64,000 bases of DNA. It comes from Inonotus obliquus (Eukaryota; Basidiomycota; Agaricomycetes; Hymenochaetales; Hymenochaetaceae). Position 1 is the stretch's first letter. Each line of letters begins with the position of its first letter. Shown here piece after piece: positions 49,330 to 60,109 of this stretch. A program made the position numbers and the translations under genes. Under the pieces are notes generated by a model. It was not told where the DNA came from, searched no databases, and saw only the letters and a program-made list of their open reading frames with translations. The stretch spans positions 3,534,001 through 3,598,000 of the forward strand of contig JAJHTX010000002.1 in assembly GCA_032164295.1 (NCBI GenBank), read 5' to 3'.

Positions 49330-49920
49330 ATGTCTTCGGCGCTACCTCATGGATTTAATGATGAGGTGCGCATTTGGACACGCCCTTTGGTCAGCTTCTC
49401 GTTTTCGGCGGCGGATTCCATACCAACGTCTCAGCAAGAATTGACCGTAAACGTCGGCGTCTCAAACCTTGAAATCTGACTTGAATGCCGTGGTTACTTC
49501 AGTTCCTCCTGAAATTTCGAAGGCCAGTCTGTATCCAACAGTTCCCGGATATTCTGATGGATGGCTAGAGAGTACCTACTTCAGACACCTCAAGGCCCTC
49601 TCTCGTTCTATCACGCTTCCGCATTTTCTCCGAGAGAACGCACAGCGCTCGGCTGTACACAATGCGCTGAGCTTCTTCGCGTTTCGCTTGCTCATTCTGT
49701 CCACCTGGTTGCCTATTGACCCGGGGTGATCGAGTGCTTTGGTAAGGTTACCACAAGCTCAGCTGGAAAGAAGAACAAAGACGCTCTCGGAGAGTTACCT
49801 CTTTTGTATGAAACTTCTCAGGCGGAGCGGTTATACTATAAGATGCGCGGCGAACTCCGCTTCCGACATGCCATGCAGCCACGCAACAGACCAGATACTC
49901 GGAAACAGGTTGGGCGCCTA
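49330..49920 (+). CDS. Poorly resolved small spliced gene, function unknown
   Basis: Coding-like pieces occur in different frames, separated by plausible introns. The first is an exon starting at ATG 49330 (MSSALPHGFNDE, donor GTGCGC at 49366). Next is a basic segment ending about 49458 (SARIDRKRRR), then a frame through 49500-49530 (PPEISKASL). An alpha-helical stretch at about 49590-49705 follows (SPRERTALGCTQCAELLRVS and SLAHSVHL), and then a heptad-like part from about 49761 (LERRTKTLSESYLFCMKLL). I could not fix all splice sites, because some of the introns implied are shorter than 50 bases. No family was recognised. A real but mis-resolved small gene is likelier than chance, but only moderately so. 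Confidence 0.3.
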
Positions 49921-49960
49921 GACCTGACCACTGGCCACATTGCACATCGGGAAGCTTAGC

Positions 49961-50458
49961 TCCTCTCCCTTCTGCAGCACGGAGTGCAGAGCACGCTGCT
50001 TTTGGACTCTCGGTATATTCCATAATTGAATTGAACTTCAGTGCACACTGCTTCTATACACATGTGTGAATGTGTGGATACGTATGTACATTGATCTGGA
50101 GATCGCAGATAAGTAGAGGGAGCGGAACATTTCGATGACTCTGTCCGAGATGGGAGATGGGCTTAGTTCTTAGTTGGGTTTGACGTGGGTGCAATATCTA
50201 ATCTCGATGGACTCGGATCTCTTCGGGAATCCCTGTGTATCCGTACGAATTGGTGGACGGAAGTATTCAGTTGTATGTGCAACATATGTGTAACAAAAGG
50301 ATGGAAGGATTAGATGGATGACTTTTTGTCGTTAGTCAAATCACCATGAAGTACATACAGCCGCAGGATGAAATGTGGCGACCCTTCATGAGCGCCAATA
50401 CGTCATTCCGAATCATTTGTATGCATAATAGAAGATTAGGGTTGAAGAAAAACAATCG
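49961..50458. other. Intergenic region
   Basis: About 500 bases, presumably 3' UTRs of the uncertain gene to the left and of SHQ1 to the right. Nothing else seen. Confidence 0.45.
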
Positions 50459-52688
50459 CTACGGTTCAGTCACGGACGAACGAGAAGAGAATACAGGACG
50501 AAGAGACGCCGAACTGATTGATGCTGAGTCTGATTCCGACTCGGAGTCGGGATTGGAATTGGAGTCAGAGTCAGAGTCAGATGAGTCTGGAACTGGACTG
50601 TGACTTCCAAAGCTGTTAGCCGAAGACAAAGTCGATGTGGATGATAATGAAAATGATGATGTTGGCGATTCGACATGTTCCTCATCTTCATTTTCATCTG
50701 AATCGTTATTGTCATTGTCATTGCTGCGGCTCTGCGGCGTCGAGAAAGGGTGCGGTTGGGTGGTCTGTTGTTCAGGCTGCGATTCGTCGTCGCTATCGGG
50801 TTCTCGTTCTTCTTGGTCTAGGGCTGCTGCTTCGAGAGCGAGAAGGTCCCACCCGATGGATTGTTTGTCGATTGGTGTTGACGTAAGTGTGTCGCTGAGA
50901 GTGCGGAGGATGTCCTCGCTAATAAACAAACGGTGTCAGCTCATGCTCCAAATTAATGCATTACTGGATAAACATAACGCCCGTGATAACAAAATGCTAA
51001 AGAGTACTAACCATGCATCAATAGCAACCCATCGACAGAAATCCTCCAACCAGATTTTACTATAGACGTAATACACCTCATGGCCTTCCAATACCCTCTT
51101 CGTCTCAAATAGCGCACGAAGAGTAGCACGAAGTCCATGTCGTAATATCATAGACACATCAACGAGACACTTCTCTGCTAACGCATAAGACCGATACAGA
51201 GGAAAGGCCAAAGCGCGACGGAAAGAGGGTAAAAGTGTTTCCTTGACGTCCTTTGGTGTGAAGTTGAGCGGACTTGAGGTTGTTGGACCGTATGGGGGTG
51301 GATCGAGAGCGGAAAAGGCAGGGGTAAGAGAACAGATTGTCCATGCGCTTTCTGGTGTTGGGTCGAACTGTGTTGTTCGAGCGTCGTATGCGTAAGAGAA
51401 GAGAATGGTTACAAGTGTTAAGTAGAGATTATGCTTCTGCAGTGGTGTTGCTAGATCTGTAGATAATGCGTTAGCTACTTCAGAACATCATGTTGAGTAT
51501 CTAGGAAGAGCTCACACTCTTTTCGTGGAAGCTGTAGCATTGCCATGTTCTCTTGCTCAGTGAATACGAGCGGATTGGGAAGCTGAGGAGAACATGGTGA
51601 CTCGGGCGGCGGTTTGTAGGCTATGAGCTCTTGAATATGCTCCTCCACATAATCTGCCCTGTAGGTGACTTCAGTTAATACGTGCGGGCATATCTGGTAA
51701 AACTTGTACAAGACATGGCGGCCAATATGCACGAACTTGCTGTCGTCTTGAACAACCTACAACGGATGGACCAACTTGACATGTGCAGGTGCCAGCAACT
51801 GGCAAGCATGAACATCTTGGCTACCGTCTCATGTCTCCAACCAATTCACCAGTTATGGCCTGACGCTATAGCCAAAACGAAGAGAGAAAATCACTGACAT
51901 GTAGTGCTCTGCGTCCCATTTCTCATCTTCGTGTCTGAGTCTCCTTTGCCGTCGTTCGGCTGGGGTGAGATTCTCAACTTCCGAACCGAGCTCGTTCACC
52001 TCATTCTCGGTATGAGCAACGTGTCTGAAATAGCCCGTATAAGCATCGAGAAAGCCGTATCTCCGCTCTGTCGCGATACTGATTGATGGTTGGTCTGTTA
52101 CGTCCTGTACACGTTGAGGAAGATGCCAATCATTTTCAGACGCTGCAATGATTCACTGAATTCAGTAGTTCGACACCAATGGAGACCAAAATACCTTCCA
52201 ACAGCTCGCGTTGATGCGCGCTCAGCTCATGCTCTTCATTGGCATCATATCCGGAAGGCTGTTCTTGCGGCTCTGCATCTTTCGAATCAATAACCTCAAT
52301 AGTTGGTTGCGCAGTCGGTTCATCGCGTTTTGGCGGAGCTAAGAGTTTAGCGAGGACGTCTAGATCTTTGAAGTCCTCTCCCGGAGTTACTTTGGTGAGT
52401 GTGACGGTCAAATATCCTGATGCCGGGTCGTAGACTGCGGAAGATGCGTCATCCTCGGCGACCGGTGCTGGGAAGGAGAGGCGGAGAAAGTATGGATTGA
52501 TGTGCACAGAGAAGAGTGTGTCGTCGACTCTTATTTCAATGTCGGATGCCTGGCTGGCCGAGCGTGGTATAAGCAGCTGTAAGCGTGAAATGCAGAACAC
52601 ACTGAGCACTCACACGAATTGCAGGTGTGTATATGCGGACTGTGACCGAGTTCGGAGTCTGTGAACAGCTAAAGCGTGGTGTGATCAT
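50459..52688 (-). CDS. SHQ1: SHQ1, H/ACA snoRNP assembly chaperone
   Basis: Six exons on the minus strand: 52614-52688, 52195-52549, 51899-52142, 51516-51658, 51012-51456 and 50459-50918, giving 573 residues. SHQ1 binds the pseudouridine synthase Cbf5/dyskerin before its assembly into H/ACA particles. The N-terminal CS (p23-like) domain is clear (PRFSCSQTPNSVTVRIYTPA, then ASDIEIRVDDTLFSVHINPY). The SHQ1 domain has YGFLDAYTGYF, DAEHYMADYVEE, MLQLPRKEY, RRALAFPLYRSYALAEKCLV and EVYYVYSKIWLEDFCRW. It ends in a very acidic Ser/Asp/Glu tail common to the family. The alternative donor GTCAGT at 51898 is needed for the MADYVEE join. No defects seen. Confidence 0.93.
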
Positions 52689-52933
52689 CACTCAACGCAA
52701 CGGGACTTTGGCAGCGCCTGTATAGTAATCATCGATTCGTTAAAATTTTGCACAGATTTGTTGGGCACAGAGTTACAGCCAAATCAGTAAATCGACGCTG
52801 TTCCGTGGTCGTCGAGTTCCGTGTGTTGGTGGTAATCAAGAGGAAAGTTGATCAACCGGTGCTAATTTATATCGCAACTGACCTCAAGTCGATACGGCGA
52901 CCGCCGCGGCACACTCCTTAAACCAAGACTCCC
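52689..52933. promoter_or_regulatory. Shared divergent promoter, SHQ1 / TRP2
   Basis: The two start codons are 245 bases apart and point outward, so this stretch must hold both promoters. No Gcn4-type TGACTC site was found in it, although TRP2 genes of other fungi are often under general amino-acid control. Confidence 0.6.
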
Positions 52934-54765
52934 ATGGATCCTCAAGTATGTCCATGCTACTTCACGAAGAATAGCGTCTGACAAGGCTACATGTAGACGT
53001 TAGCAGCGAACCCGCCGCTGGCGACGGTTGAACAGTATATCCTGACCGAGAAACGCGGAAACTGTGTACCAATTTACGTCCAGCTACCAGCGGACCTGCT
53101 AACCCCATGCATCGCCTACCTCAAAACCGCGAAAGATTCGAAATACAGTTTTCTCCTCGAGTCGGTGATTGCAGGTGAGAATATTGCACGGTACAGTTTC
53201 ATCGGAGCCGGTGAGTACACTCAGGTTGGCTTTATGCGAAGAGTCTGTCCAATACATTCATGCTATTGCAAAATTCAGATCCAATAAAAGTTATCAAGAT
53301 TGGACCCAAGGAAGAGGCCACCGGAGATCCTATGGCTGTATTGCAGAAGGAACTTGCTGCATATCGCTACGTCAAGATTCCTGAAGTGCCTACATTCACT
53401 GGAGGAGCAATCGGATACGTCTCATACGATTCGATACAATACTTCGAGCCAAAGACTGCGTGTCAGCTGAAGGACAGTCTTGTGATACCCGAATCATTCT
53501 TCATGCTTGCAGATACAATCGTCATCTTCGACCATTTATACCAGAACATTAAAGTTGTGTCGCATGTATTCTTCTCGTCACCGAACCGTGATTCGCCGCA
53601 GGTCAACCTCGCATTTGTATATAACACAGCGGTTGAGAAGGCACGTCGCCTTGCACGAGTGCTGCTCTCGAGTAGCCCCGTTCCAGAGCCCGTCCAACCA
53701 CCTATCGTGCTTGGTCAACCTGCAACATCAAATGTTGGAAAGGACGGATATGAAGCGTTCGTGACAAAGTTGAAGCAGCGTATAGTTGCTGGAGATATCA
53801 TTCAAGCTGTTCCTTCGCAGCGACTTGCACGCCCTACTACATTACATCCGTTCAATGCATACAGGCAATTACGACAGGTGAATCCGAGTCCATACATGTT
53901 CTATGTGGATTGCGGAGACTTCCAGCTTGTCGGAGCGAGCCCCGAGACGGTCTGCAAAGTAGAACGGAATAAGGTGTATAACCACGCAATCGCTGGAACG
54001 ACGAAGCGAGGAAAGACACCTGAAGGTCAGCATGTTCCTTTTCCGGCTATTCATCTCAATTTTCTGATGTACTTTTCGGTCTCAAAGAGGACGAGCGGCT
54101 AGGAAACGAGCTCCAGTCATCTGAGAAAGATCGTGCAGAACATATAATGCTCGTAGACCTTGCACGGAATGACGTAAACCGTGTATGCGATGCAAGGACC
54201 GTGAAGGTGGATCATCTTATGCGAGTGGAGAAGTTCAGCCATGTCATACATCTAACATCGCAAGTCTCTGGAATGCTTCGAGCTGGACTGACGCGGTCCG
54301 TGTACGTCCTTCAAACATCAATACTGATATTGACTTGCGCGTAGATTCGATGCCTTCCGCTCCATCTTCCCAGCGGGCACAGTCTCAGGAGCTCCGAAGA
54401 TCAAGGCAATCGAGCTGATTTACTCTTTAGAGCGAGAGAAACGAGGTGTATATGCAGGTGCCGTCGGGCGTTGGGACTTTGCACATGACGAGATGGACGC
54501 CTGCATTGCGATTCGTACAATGTTATTCAAGGACGGCGTTGCCTACCTACAGGCAGGGGGTGGCATTGTCTTCGATAGCGTTGAGGAGGATGAATATGTC
54601 GAGACGCTCAATAAGTTGAAGGGAAATCTGAAGGCATTGGAAGCTGCAGAGGGTACCGTTCGCTTCATCATTTACATTTGCGACTTGGCTGAATGAAGAT
54701 TTCTTTCAGAACACTGGCACAAAGTTCAACAAGCGCAATTGCACGCATCGGCGGGGACATCATAG
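52934..54765 (+). CDS. TRP2: Anthranilate synthase component I
   Basis: Six exons: 52934-52945, 52997-53210, 53279-54025, 54088-54295, 54345-54652 and 54710-54765, giving 514 residues, the normal length. It converts chorismate with ammonia (from glutamine via the TRP3-type partner) to anthranilate, the first step of tryptophan synthesis. Conserved parts: the N-terminal regulatory domain with [20 protein letters not shown], then [10 protein letters not shown], the chorismate-binding domain with [73 protein letters not shown] and [10 protein letters not shown]. The 12-base first exon is predicted from a consensus GTATGT donor. The feedback-site LLES is present. Confidence 0.95.
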
Positions 54766-54873
54766 TATGCCTCTTGTGTAGCATGAGTTTATTTTATGGA
54801 TAAGATGTTGATTAGCGGACACCAAACAGCCAAGTGATAGTATGCAAGCGACAGCAGAGCTGTCAGAGTGATA

Positions 54874-55944
54874 TTATAATCCATGAATCTCATCCTCTTC
54901 GTCTATTTGTTTCTGAATACGCCGTAACCGCTTCGCTCGTTCACTTTCTCGTGCGTCCCTAACTGCTCGACTCCGCTCCTCTCTTTGGTGTTGCTTTTCG
55001 GCACAGAGTTCCGCTCCTTCCCGACCAGCTATGCTTAATACTCCACCAATGAGTTCTGCTGTTCGCGTACTCTCGTCGTTTGCAGGGATAGCGTACATGA
55101 CGATACGAGGGTCGACATTAGAATCTATAATCCCGATCGTCGGGACATGCTGTATCGCAGCTTCGCGTATAGCGGCCATATTCGCAAGCGGGTTGAGAAT
55201 GATCATAAGGTCCGGTATTACCTTCACATTCAGCACGGTCGACTTGTCAAAGTGATGCAAGCGGTTAGTGAGCGTTCCAGGCAACCATTTTTCCCCGACG
55301 TAGTAACTCTGATTCCCCATACGTTCGCTGGCCTTTTTGACTACCGGTCGTAGATCAGGACGGGTACCGATAAAGACGACTGTGCCACCTTGCGTGGCTA
55401 TTGCGCGAGTTAAATTTGCAGCGCGACGAAGCATGGGTAATGTAGCGTCCAGGTCGATTACGGTTATTCCTGCTCGTGTGCCATACGCGTAAGGGAGGAA
55501 GTTCGGGTTGAGGAGTGAGGTAGAATGTCCGAGATGTGCACCGGCAGCGAGCATAGCTGAAAGAGTGAGCTGGCCTGGTGAAGGTGGACGGTGTAAGGAA
55601 TGATAGGGTTGCCAGGTGTTTTCTCGAGACTGTGCCGACCCGTACTGAGAATAAGTTTCCTCTGGACGAGAGGAAAACGTATTAGCACAAGGTGGCCTTT
55701 TGGAAAGGGATGATTACGCACTAAACAGCTTTTCTTCGGCATGGTCGAGCTGGAAAGCAGTCCAGTCTTCTGGAGTCTTGAGCGGCGCATCGTGTGGAAC
55801 GTCAGTGTTCAAACATCGTCGGCCAACTCGTTTTACCACAGGAGACGAAGACGAGGACGACGCTGTACAAGCAATATCCCTCGTACTTCGCCATGAGCGT
55901 AAACAGCTTTTACCTAGCTGCCATGCCCGCAAACTCGCCTGCAT
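54874..55944 (-). CDS. mrps2: Mitochondrial ribosomal protein uS2m
   Basis: Two exons on the minus strand: 55722-55944 and 54874-55661, giving 336 residues. The N-terminus is basic and Ser/Arg-rich (MQASLRAWQLGKSCLRSWRS), fitting a mitochondrial targeting peptide. The S2 fold is recognisable from LAAGAHLGHSTSLLNPNF, GITVIDLDATLPMLRRAANL, VVFIGTRPDLRPVVKKA, WLPGTLTNR and PDLMIILNP followed by REAAIQHVPTIGIIDSNVDP. A charged helical extension closes the protein. It is a component of the small mitochondrial ribosomal subunit. It diverges from the Ssb chaperone gene. Confidence 0.93.
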
Positions 55945-56159
55945 GGCGTTTTCGTGTCGCTGAATCGAAGACCGTTTTTTTGCGGAGGAAGACGCGGTGA
56001 CTGACTGAATTTAGAATTGTCGTGATTTGTCAGCGATCAGCGTTCACAATTTTTTCAGAGGTCCGTTCCCTCATCGCAGTGTCCGCCCATCAACTTCGCC
56101 CTCCATCTTCTCCGTCTCAATCTTTTCTCTTTGTTTCCTCCAAAAATACTCGGACCAAA
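55945..56159. promoter_or_regulatory. Shared divergent promoter, uS2m / Ssb
   Basis: 215 bases lie between divergent start codons of two translation-linked genes. The right side is pyrimidine-rich (cttctccgtctcaatctttt...), as is common before strongly expressed fungal genes. Confidence 0.55.
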
Positions 56160-58352
56160 ATGGATGACATCTTTGAGGGTGCTGTTGGTATCGACCTTGG
56201 AACAACTTACTCGTCAGTTTTGATTTGATTTTTTTTATGGATTTCGGCTTTGTTCACCTGGGAGGCTATTGTCTTCGTCTGCAGGTGTGTTGGTGTTTGG
56301 CAGAATGACCGTGTAGAAATTATCGCCAATGATCGTATGTATGCGTACCGATCTACGAGTTTCAAGCCTGACCGACCATATAGAGGGTAACCGGACGACC
56401 CCTTCTTACGTCGCTTTTTCTACTGAGGAGCGTCTCATCGGTGATGCCGCCAAAAATCAGGCTGCGATGAACCCGCTTAACACTGTTTTTGATGCAAAAC
56501 GTCTCATTGGTCGCCGTTACGAGTGAGTGTGCATCGTATGAATTCATTTGATAAAGATCTGAAGAGCAACAATTGTAGTGACCCGGATGTAAAAAAGGTA
56601 TGAATGTTAAGCTTCCTAACAAACATTAGTACCCAGTCGTCCCATTCTAACTTTAATCATAACTTGTAGGACATGGGGCACTGGCCATTCAAGGTTGTCG
56701 ACAAGGATGGTTCGCCCCTAGTCGCTGTGAACTACCTCGGGGAAGAGAAAACTTTCACTCCGCAGGAGATCTCTTCCATGGTTCTCACGAAAATGAAGGA
56801 CATTTCGGAGGCCAAGCTGGGCAAGACCGTGAAGAAGGCAGTCATCACGTAAGCCACTGGGTTCGTAGCGTGAGGCATCGACTTACTGTAGAGTTAAGGG
56901 TTCCTGCATACTTCAACGATTCGCAACGTCTCGCCACAAAGGACGCGGGTTCAATTGCTGGTTTGGATGTCCTTCGTATCATCAACGAGCCGACTGCAGC
57001 TGCTATTGCCTACGGTCTCGATCAAAAAACCAAGGTGGAGCGCAACGTTCTCATCTTCGACCTTGGTGGAGGAACTTTCGATGTGTCTCTTCTCAACATC
57101 ACGGGTGGTGTCTTCGCAGTAAAAGCCACTGCCGGAGACACGCACTTGGGAGGAGAGGATTTCGACAATAACCTTCTCGATCACTTCAAGAACGAGTTCA
57201 AGCGCAAGACAAAGCTTGACATTTCTGAAGACCCTCGTGCTCTTCGCCGTTTGCGTTCTGCTTGCGAACGTGCCAAGCGCACGCTTTCATCCGTGGCGCA
57301 GACGACGGTTGAGGTCGACTCTCTTTTCCAGGGAGAAGACTTCTCATCTAACATCACTCGTGCGAAGTTCGAGGAGATCAACGCTCCTTTGTTCAAGTCA
57401 ACTCTGGAACCGGTGGACAAGGTCCTGAAGGATTCGAAGATTAGCCGTGAGAAGGTTGGACAAGTTCTAGATACTTACGGACTTGTTCTAATAGATGTCT
57501 GTTGTCTAGGTCGACGACATTGTCCTCGTTGGTGGCTCCACTCGCATCCCGAAGATCCAGTCCTTGGTGTCCGAATTCTTTGGCGGTCGTCCCTTGAACA
57601 AGTCCATCAACCCTGATGAGGCTGTCGCATATGGTGCCGCTGTCCAAGCTGCGGTCCTCACTGGTCAAACGTCCGACAAGACTCAGGACCTGCTCCTCCT
57701 CGACGTTGCCCCCCTCTCTCTCGGTGTTGCCATGCAGGGTGACGTCTTTGGTGTCGTCGTTCCGCGAAACACACCTATCCCAACGAACAAAAGCCGCACG
57801 TTCACCACTGTCGAGGACAACCAAACGACTGTTACGTTCCCTGTATACGAGGGCGAACGTACACAGTGCCGTGATAATCGTCTCCTCGGCGAGTTCGAAC
57901 TTAACGGTATTCCACCGATGCCTCGCGGACAAGCCGAGCTAGTAACGACATTCGAAGTTGACGCGAACGGTTTGCTGAAGGTATCCGCCATGGATCGTGC
58001 GTCAGGTCGTAAAGCGTCCATTAGCATCACCAACTCTGTCGGTCGTCTCTCCAGCGCCGAGATTGAACAAATGATCAAGGATGCTGAACAGTTCAAGCAA
58101 GCAGACAAAGATTTCAGTGCACGTCACGAGGCGAAGAGCGACTTGGAGGCATACATCCACCAGGTCGAAGGTACCATTACGAGCCCTGAGATTGGGATGA
58201 AGCTCAAGCGCGGTGCGAAGCAGCAGGTGGAATCTGAGCTTGCTCGTGCGCTTGAGAAGTTGGAGATTGAGGACTCTTCGGCTGATGAGCTTAGGAAGTC
58301 TCAACTTGCAATTAAGCGCGCTCTTCAGAAAGCGACCGCTGGCATTCGGTGA
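56160..58352 (+). CDS. SSB1: Ribosome-associated Hsp70, Ssb type
   Basis: Seven exons: 56160-56212, 56285-56334, 56384-56522, 56579-56597 (19 bases), 56670-56848, 56899-57454 and 57510-58352, giving 612 residues. Ssb binds nascent chains at the ribosome exit together with the RAC co-chaperone. Signatures: [28 protein letters not shown] and [12 protein letters not shown], with a substrate-binding domain and helical lid. The opening [13 protein letters not shown] and the end [11 protein letters not shown], without an EEVD tail, mark Ssb rather than Ssa Hsp70. The crowding of introns in the first 250 bases of coding sequence is typical of basidiomycete Hsp70 genes. No defects seen. Confidence 0.95.
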
Positions 58353-58625
58353 AATCTTTTTGTTGGAGGAGGTGTGGTATACAATCATTCATACACAGTG
58401 TTGCATGCGTGTTTTGCGTTTGTTGTCCGACCTAGACGAAGTTGTATTGTCGACAAAACTTGCCCTCGTTTTGGCAGTTTACTTTCCTCTGTAGTGTTCT
58501 CTTTCGTGTACGCTGTGCTTGCACCCTTTTGTTGCTTTCTCAATATGCGATGCGATATCATTGATAAGAAGTACAAAAACATGATTGCGATCAACTGACG
58601 AAAGGAAGACGAAATGCAGCATTCG
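58353..58625. terminator. Convergent 3' region of Ssb and the RFC subunit
   Basis: Two genes end tail-to-tail with 273 bases between stop codons. Their poly(A) signals must lie here or overlap; AT-rich candidates appear around 58380 and 58570. No defined terminator can be pinned down. Confidence 0.35.
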
Positions 58626-59951
58626 CTAGGTCAAGGCCTTGTATACCTGAAGAGCAACTTCTAGTACTTGAAGTTCTTCATCCGCACCATCACATAATGC
58701 TTTGTCTGCCTCTGCAAAAGACATAGCACAGCGCGCCTTCTGTCTCGCATTCAGAGTTGGGTGGAGAATAACGAGATCATGAAGCTAATAAAGATTGTCT
58801 CATTAGCTCGCTAACGTAGCATGAGGGTACGTTGGAAATTCACCTGGGTAAGAAGCTGAGACGCAGAGTACCCCTCCCTAACGAGACCTTTGACCGTTGT
58901 CCTGATAGCTTCAAATCCCTTTCGTCGCTTCCCCTTATTGTCAACGTCCATACCATCATCCCCAGTGGTTTCAATGCCCAATACTCGACCAAACGAGTTT
59001 ACAGTTTTGTCTGGAACAACACCCGCGATTTCTTGTATGTCCTGTGGTGTGATTTGTGTTGGAGGATCCGTCGATGAGGAAAGCCGTGAGGCGGATTGGA
59101 GGTACGTTATTGAACGACGGAGGTCTCCACCAGAAACGGAAATTAGTGTGTCCACAACTGCAGGACTGACATGAACCTTTTCCGCTTCTGCGATATGCTT
59201 GATGCGCTGCGCGGTAGCAGACGTATCAAGCGGTCTGAAACGGAATTTAGAGCACCGCGAAGCCAGTGGCTCGATAATTCGCGTCACATAGTTGCAGACA
59301 AGACAAAACCGAGTGATTCGGGCGTAAGTTTCCATTATACGGCGTAGAGCAGATTGTGCGTCATGAGTCATCGAGTCTGCTTCATCAAGGATGATGATTT
59401 TGTATGGTGGACAAGGGTATGTCTTCCCGTCAGATGCGACAGCCTGTGCGCGCGGTGTTTGGCGAGCGAAGTTCTTAATCTTTTCGCGCACGATTGAGAT
59501 TCCACGCTCATCAGATGCATTGAGTTCGAGGACGCGGTTTTTAAAGTTATCTGGACTTCGGATGAATATCAGAACGAATTCGTAGTCCGGTGAACCATAG
59601 ACGTACCCAAAGAGCTGACGAGCCAAGGCCAGGATGGTTGACGTTTTCCCCGTTCCCGGAGGTCCGTAGAAGAGCATGTGGGGAAGCTACAAACGCGTCG
59701 CATCATAGTACAATAGAGATGGTTGATAGATAGCCTTACATTTGTTGAAGTTAGCGTCTTTTGAAGCACTGCTACGATATGTTCTTGTGAGGATACATCG
59801 TCGATGGTCTTTGGTCGACTACATCACAGTCAGAAGAGAACAGCTCATAACCAGATCAGGCGACATACTATTTCTCAACCCATGGCTGCAGTGCCGGATC
59901 ATCAGCACTTTGTTTTTGAGCAGTTCTACTTGTCTGGGGCTTGAGGAACAT
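58626..59951 (-). CDS. RFC2: Replication factor C small subunit (yeast Rfc2 / human RFC4 type)
   Basis: Five exons on the minus strand: 59869-59951, 59740-59818, 59607-59686, 58844-59555 and 58626-58784, giving 370 residues. It is an AAA+ subunit of the clamp loader that places PCNA on DNA. Motifs: QPWVEKYRPKTIDDV, Walker A GPPGTGKT, the RFC box RVLELNASDERGI, Walker B IIILDEADSMT, sensor-1 FCLVCNYVTRIIEPL and the SRC motif ASRCSKFRF. The opening and the ALARQLFGPDNF segment favour the RFC4-human/Rfc2-yeast orthologue over RFC2/3/5. Intron 59556-59606 is 51 bases without a stop, so unspliced message stays in frame. It diverges from CAF-1. Confidence 0.95.
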
Positions 59952-60109
59952 GGCTGTCGTCGTCGATGAACAAACGTCTGAGGATGCGTGACTGACTCAT
60001 CAGTTGTGACAGACGCGATTGTCACGGTACCTCGCGTGCAACACTTCTCTTTCGTCCCGCTTCTCGCGACTCAATCTCCATCTTCGAGTCTGCTATGCTG
60101 TTGGCGGAC
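59952..60109. promoter_or_regulatory. 158-base shared promoter, RFC subunit / CAF-1 large subunit
   Basis: Only 158 bases separate the two divergent start codons. The stretch holds TGACTCAT (59993-60000, a Gcn4/AP-1-type site), ACGCGA (60013-60018) and further CGCG-containing motifs (about 60032-60036 and 60065-60068), similar to MCB/E2F-like S-phase elements. The motif roles are inference. Confidence 0.55.

Noticed and set aside
56022..56159. N-terminal extension of the Ssb Hsp70 from an upstream in-frame start
   Set aside because: The ATG at 56160 gives the canonical Ssb start [14 protein letters not shown]; upstream sequence is a pyrimidine-rich leader.
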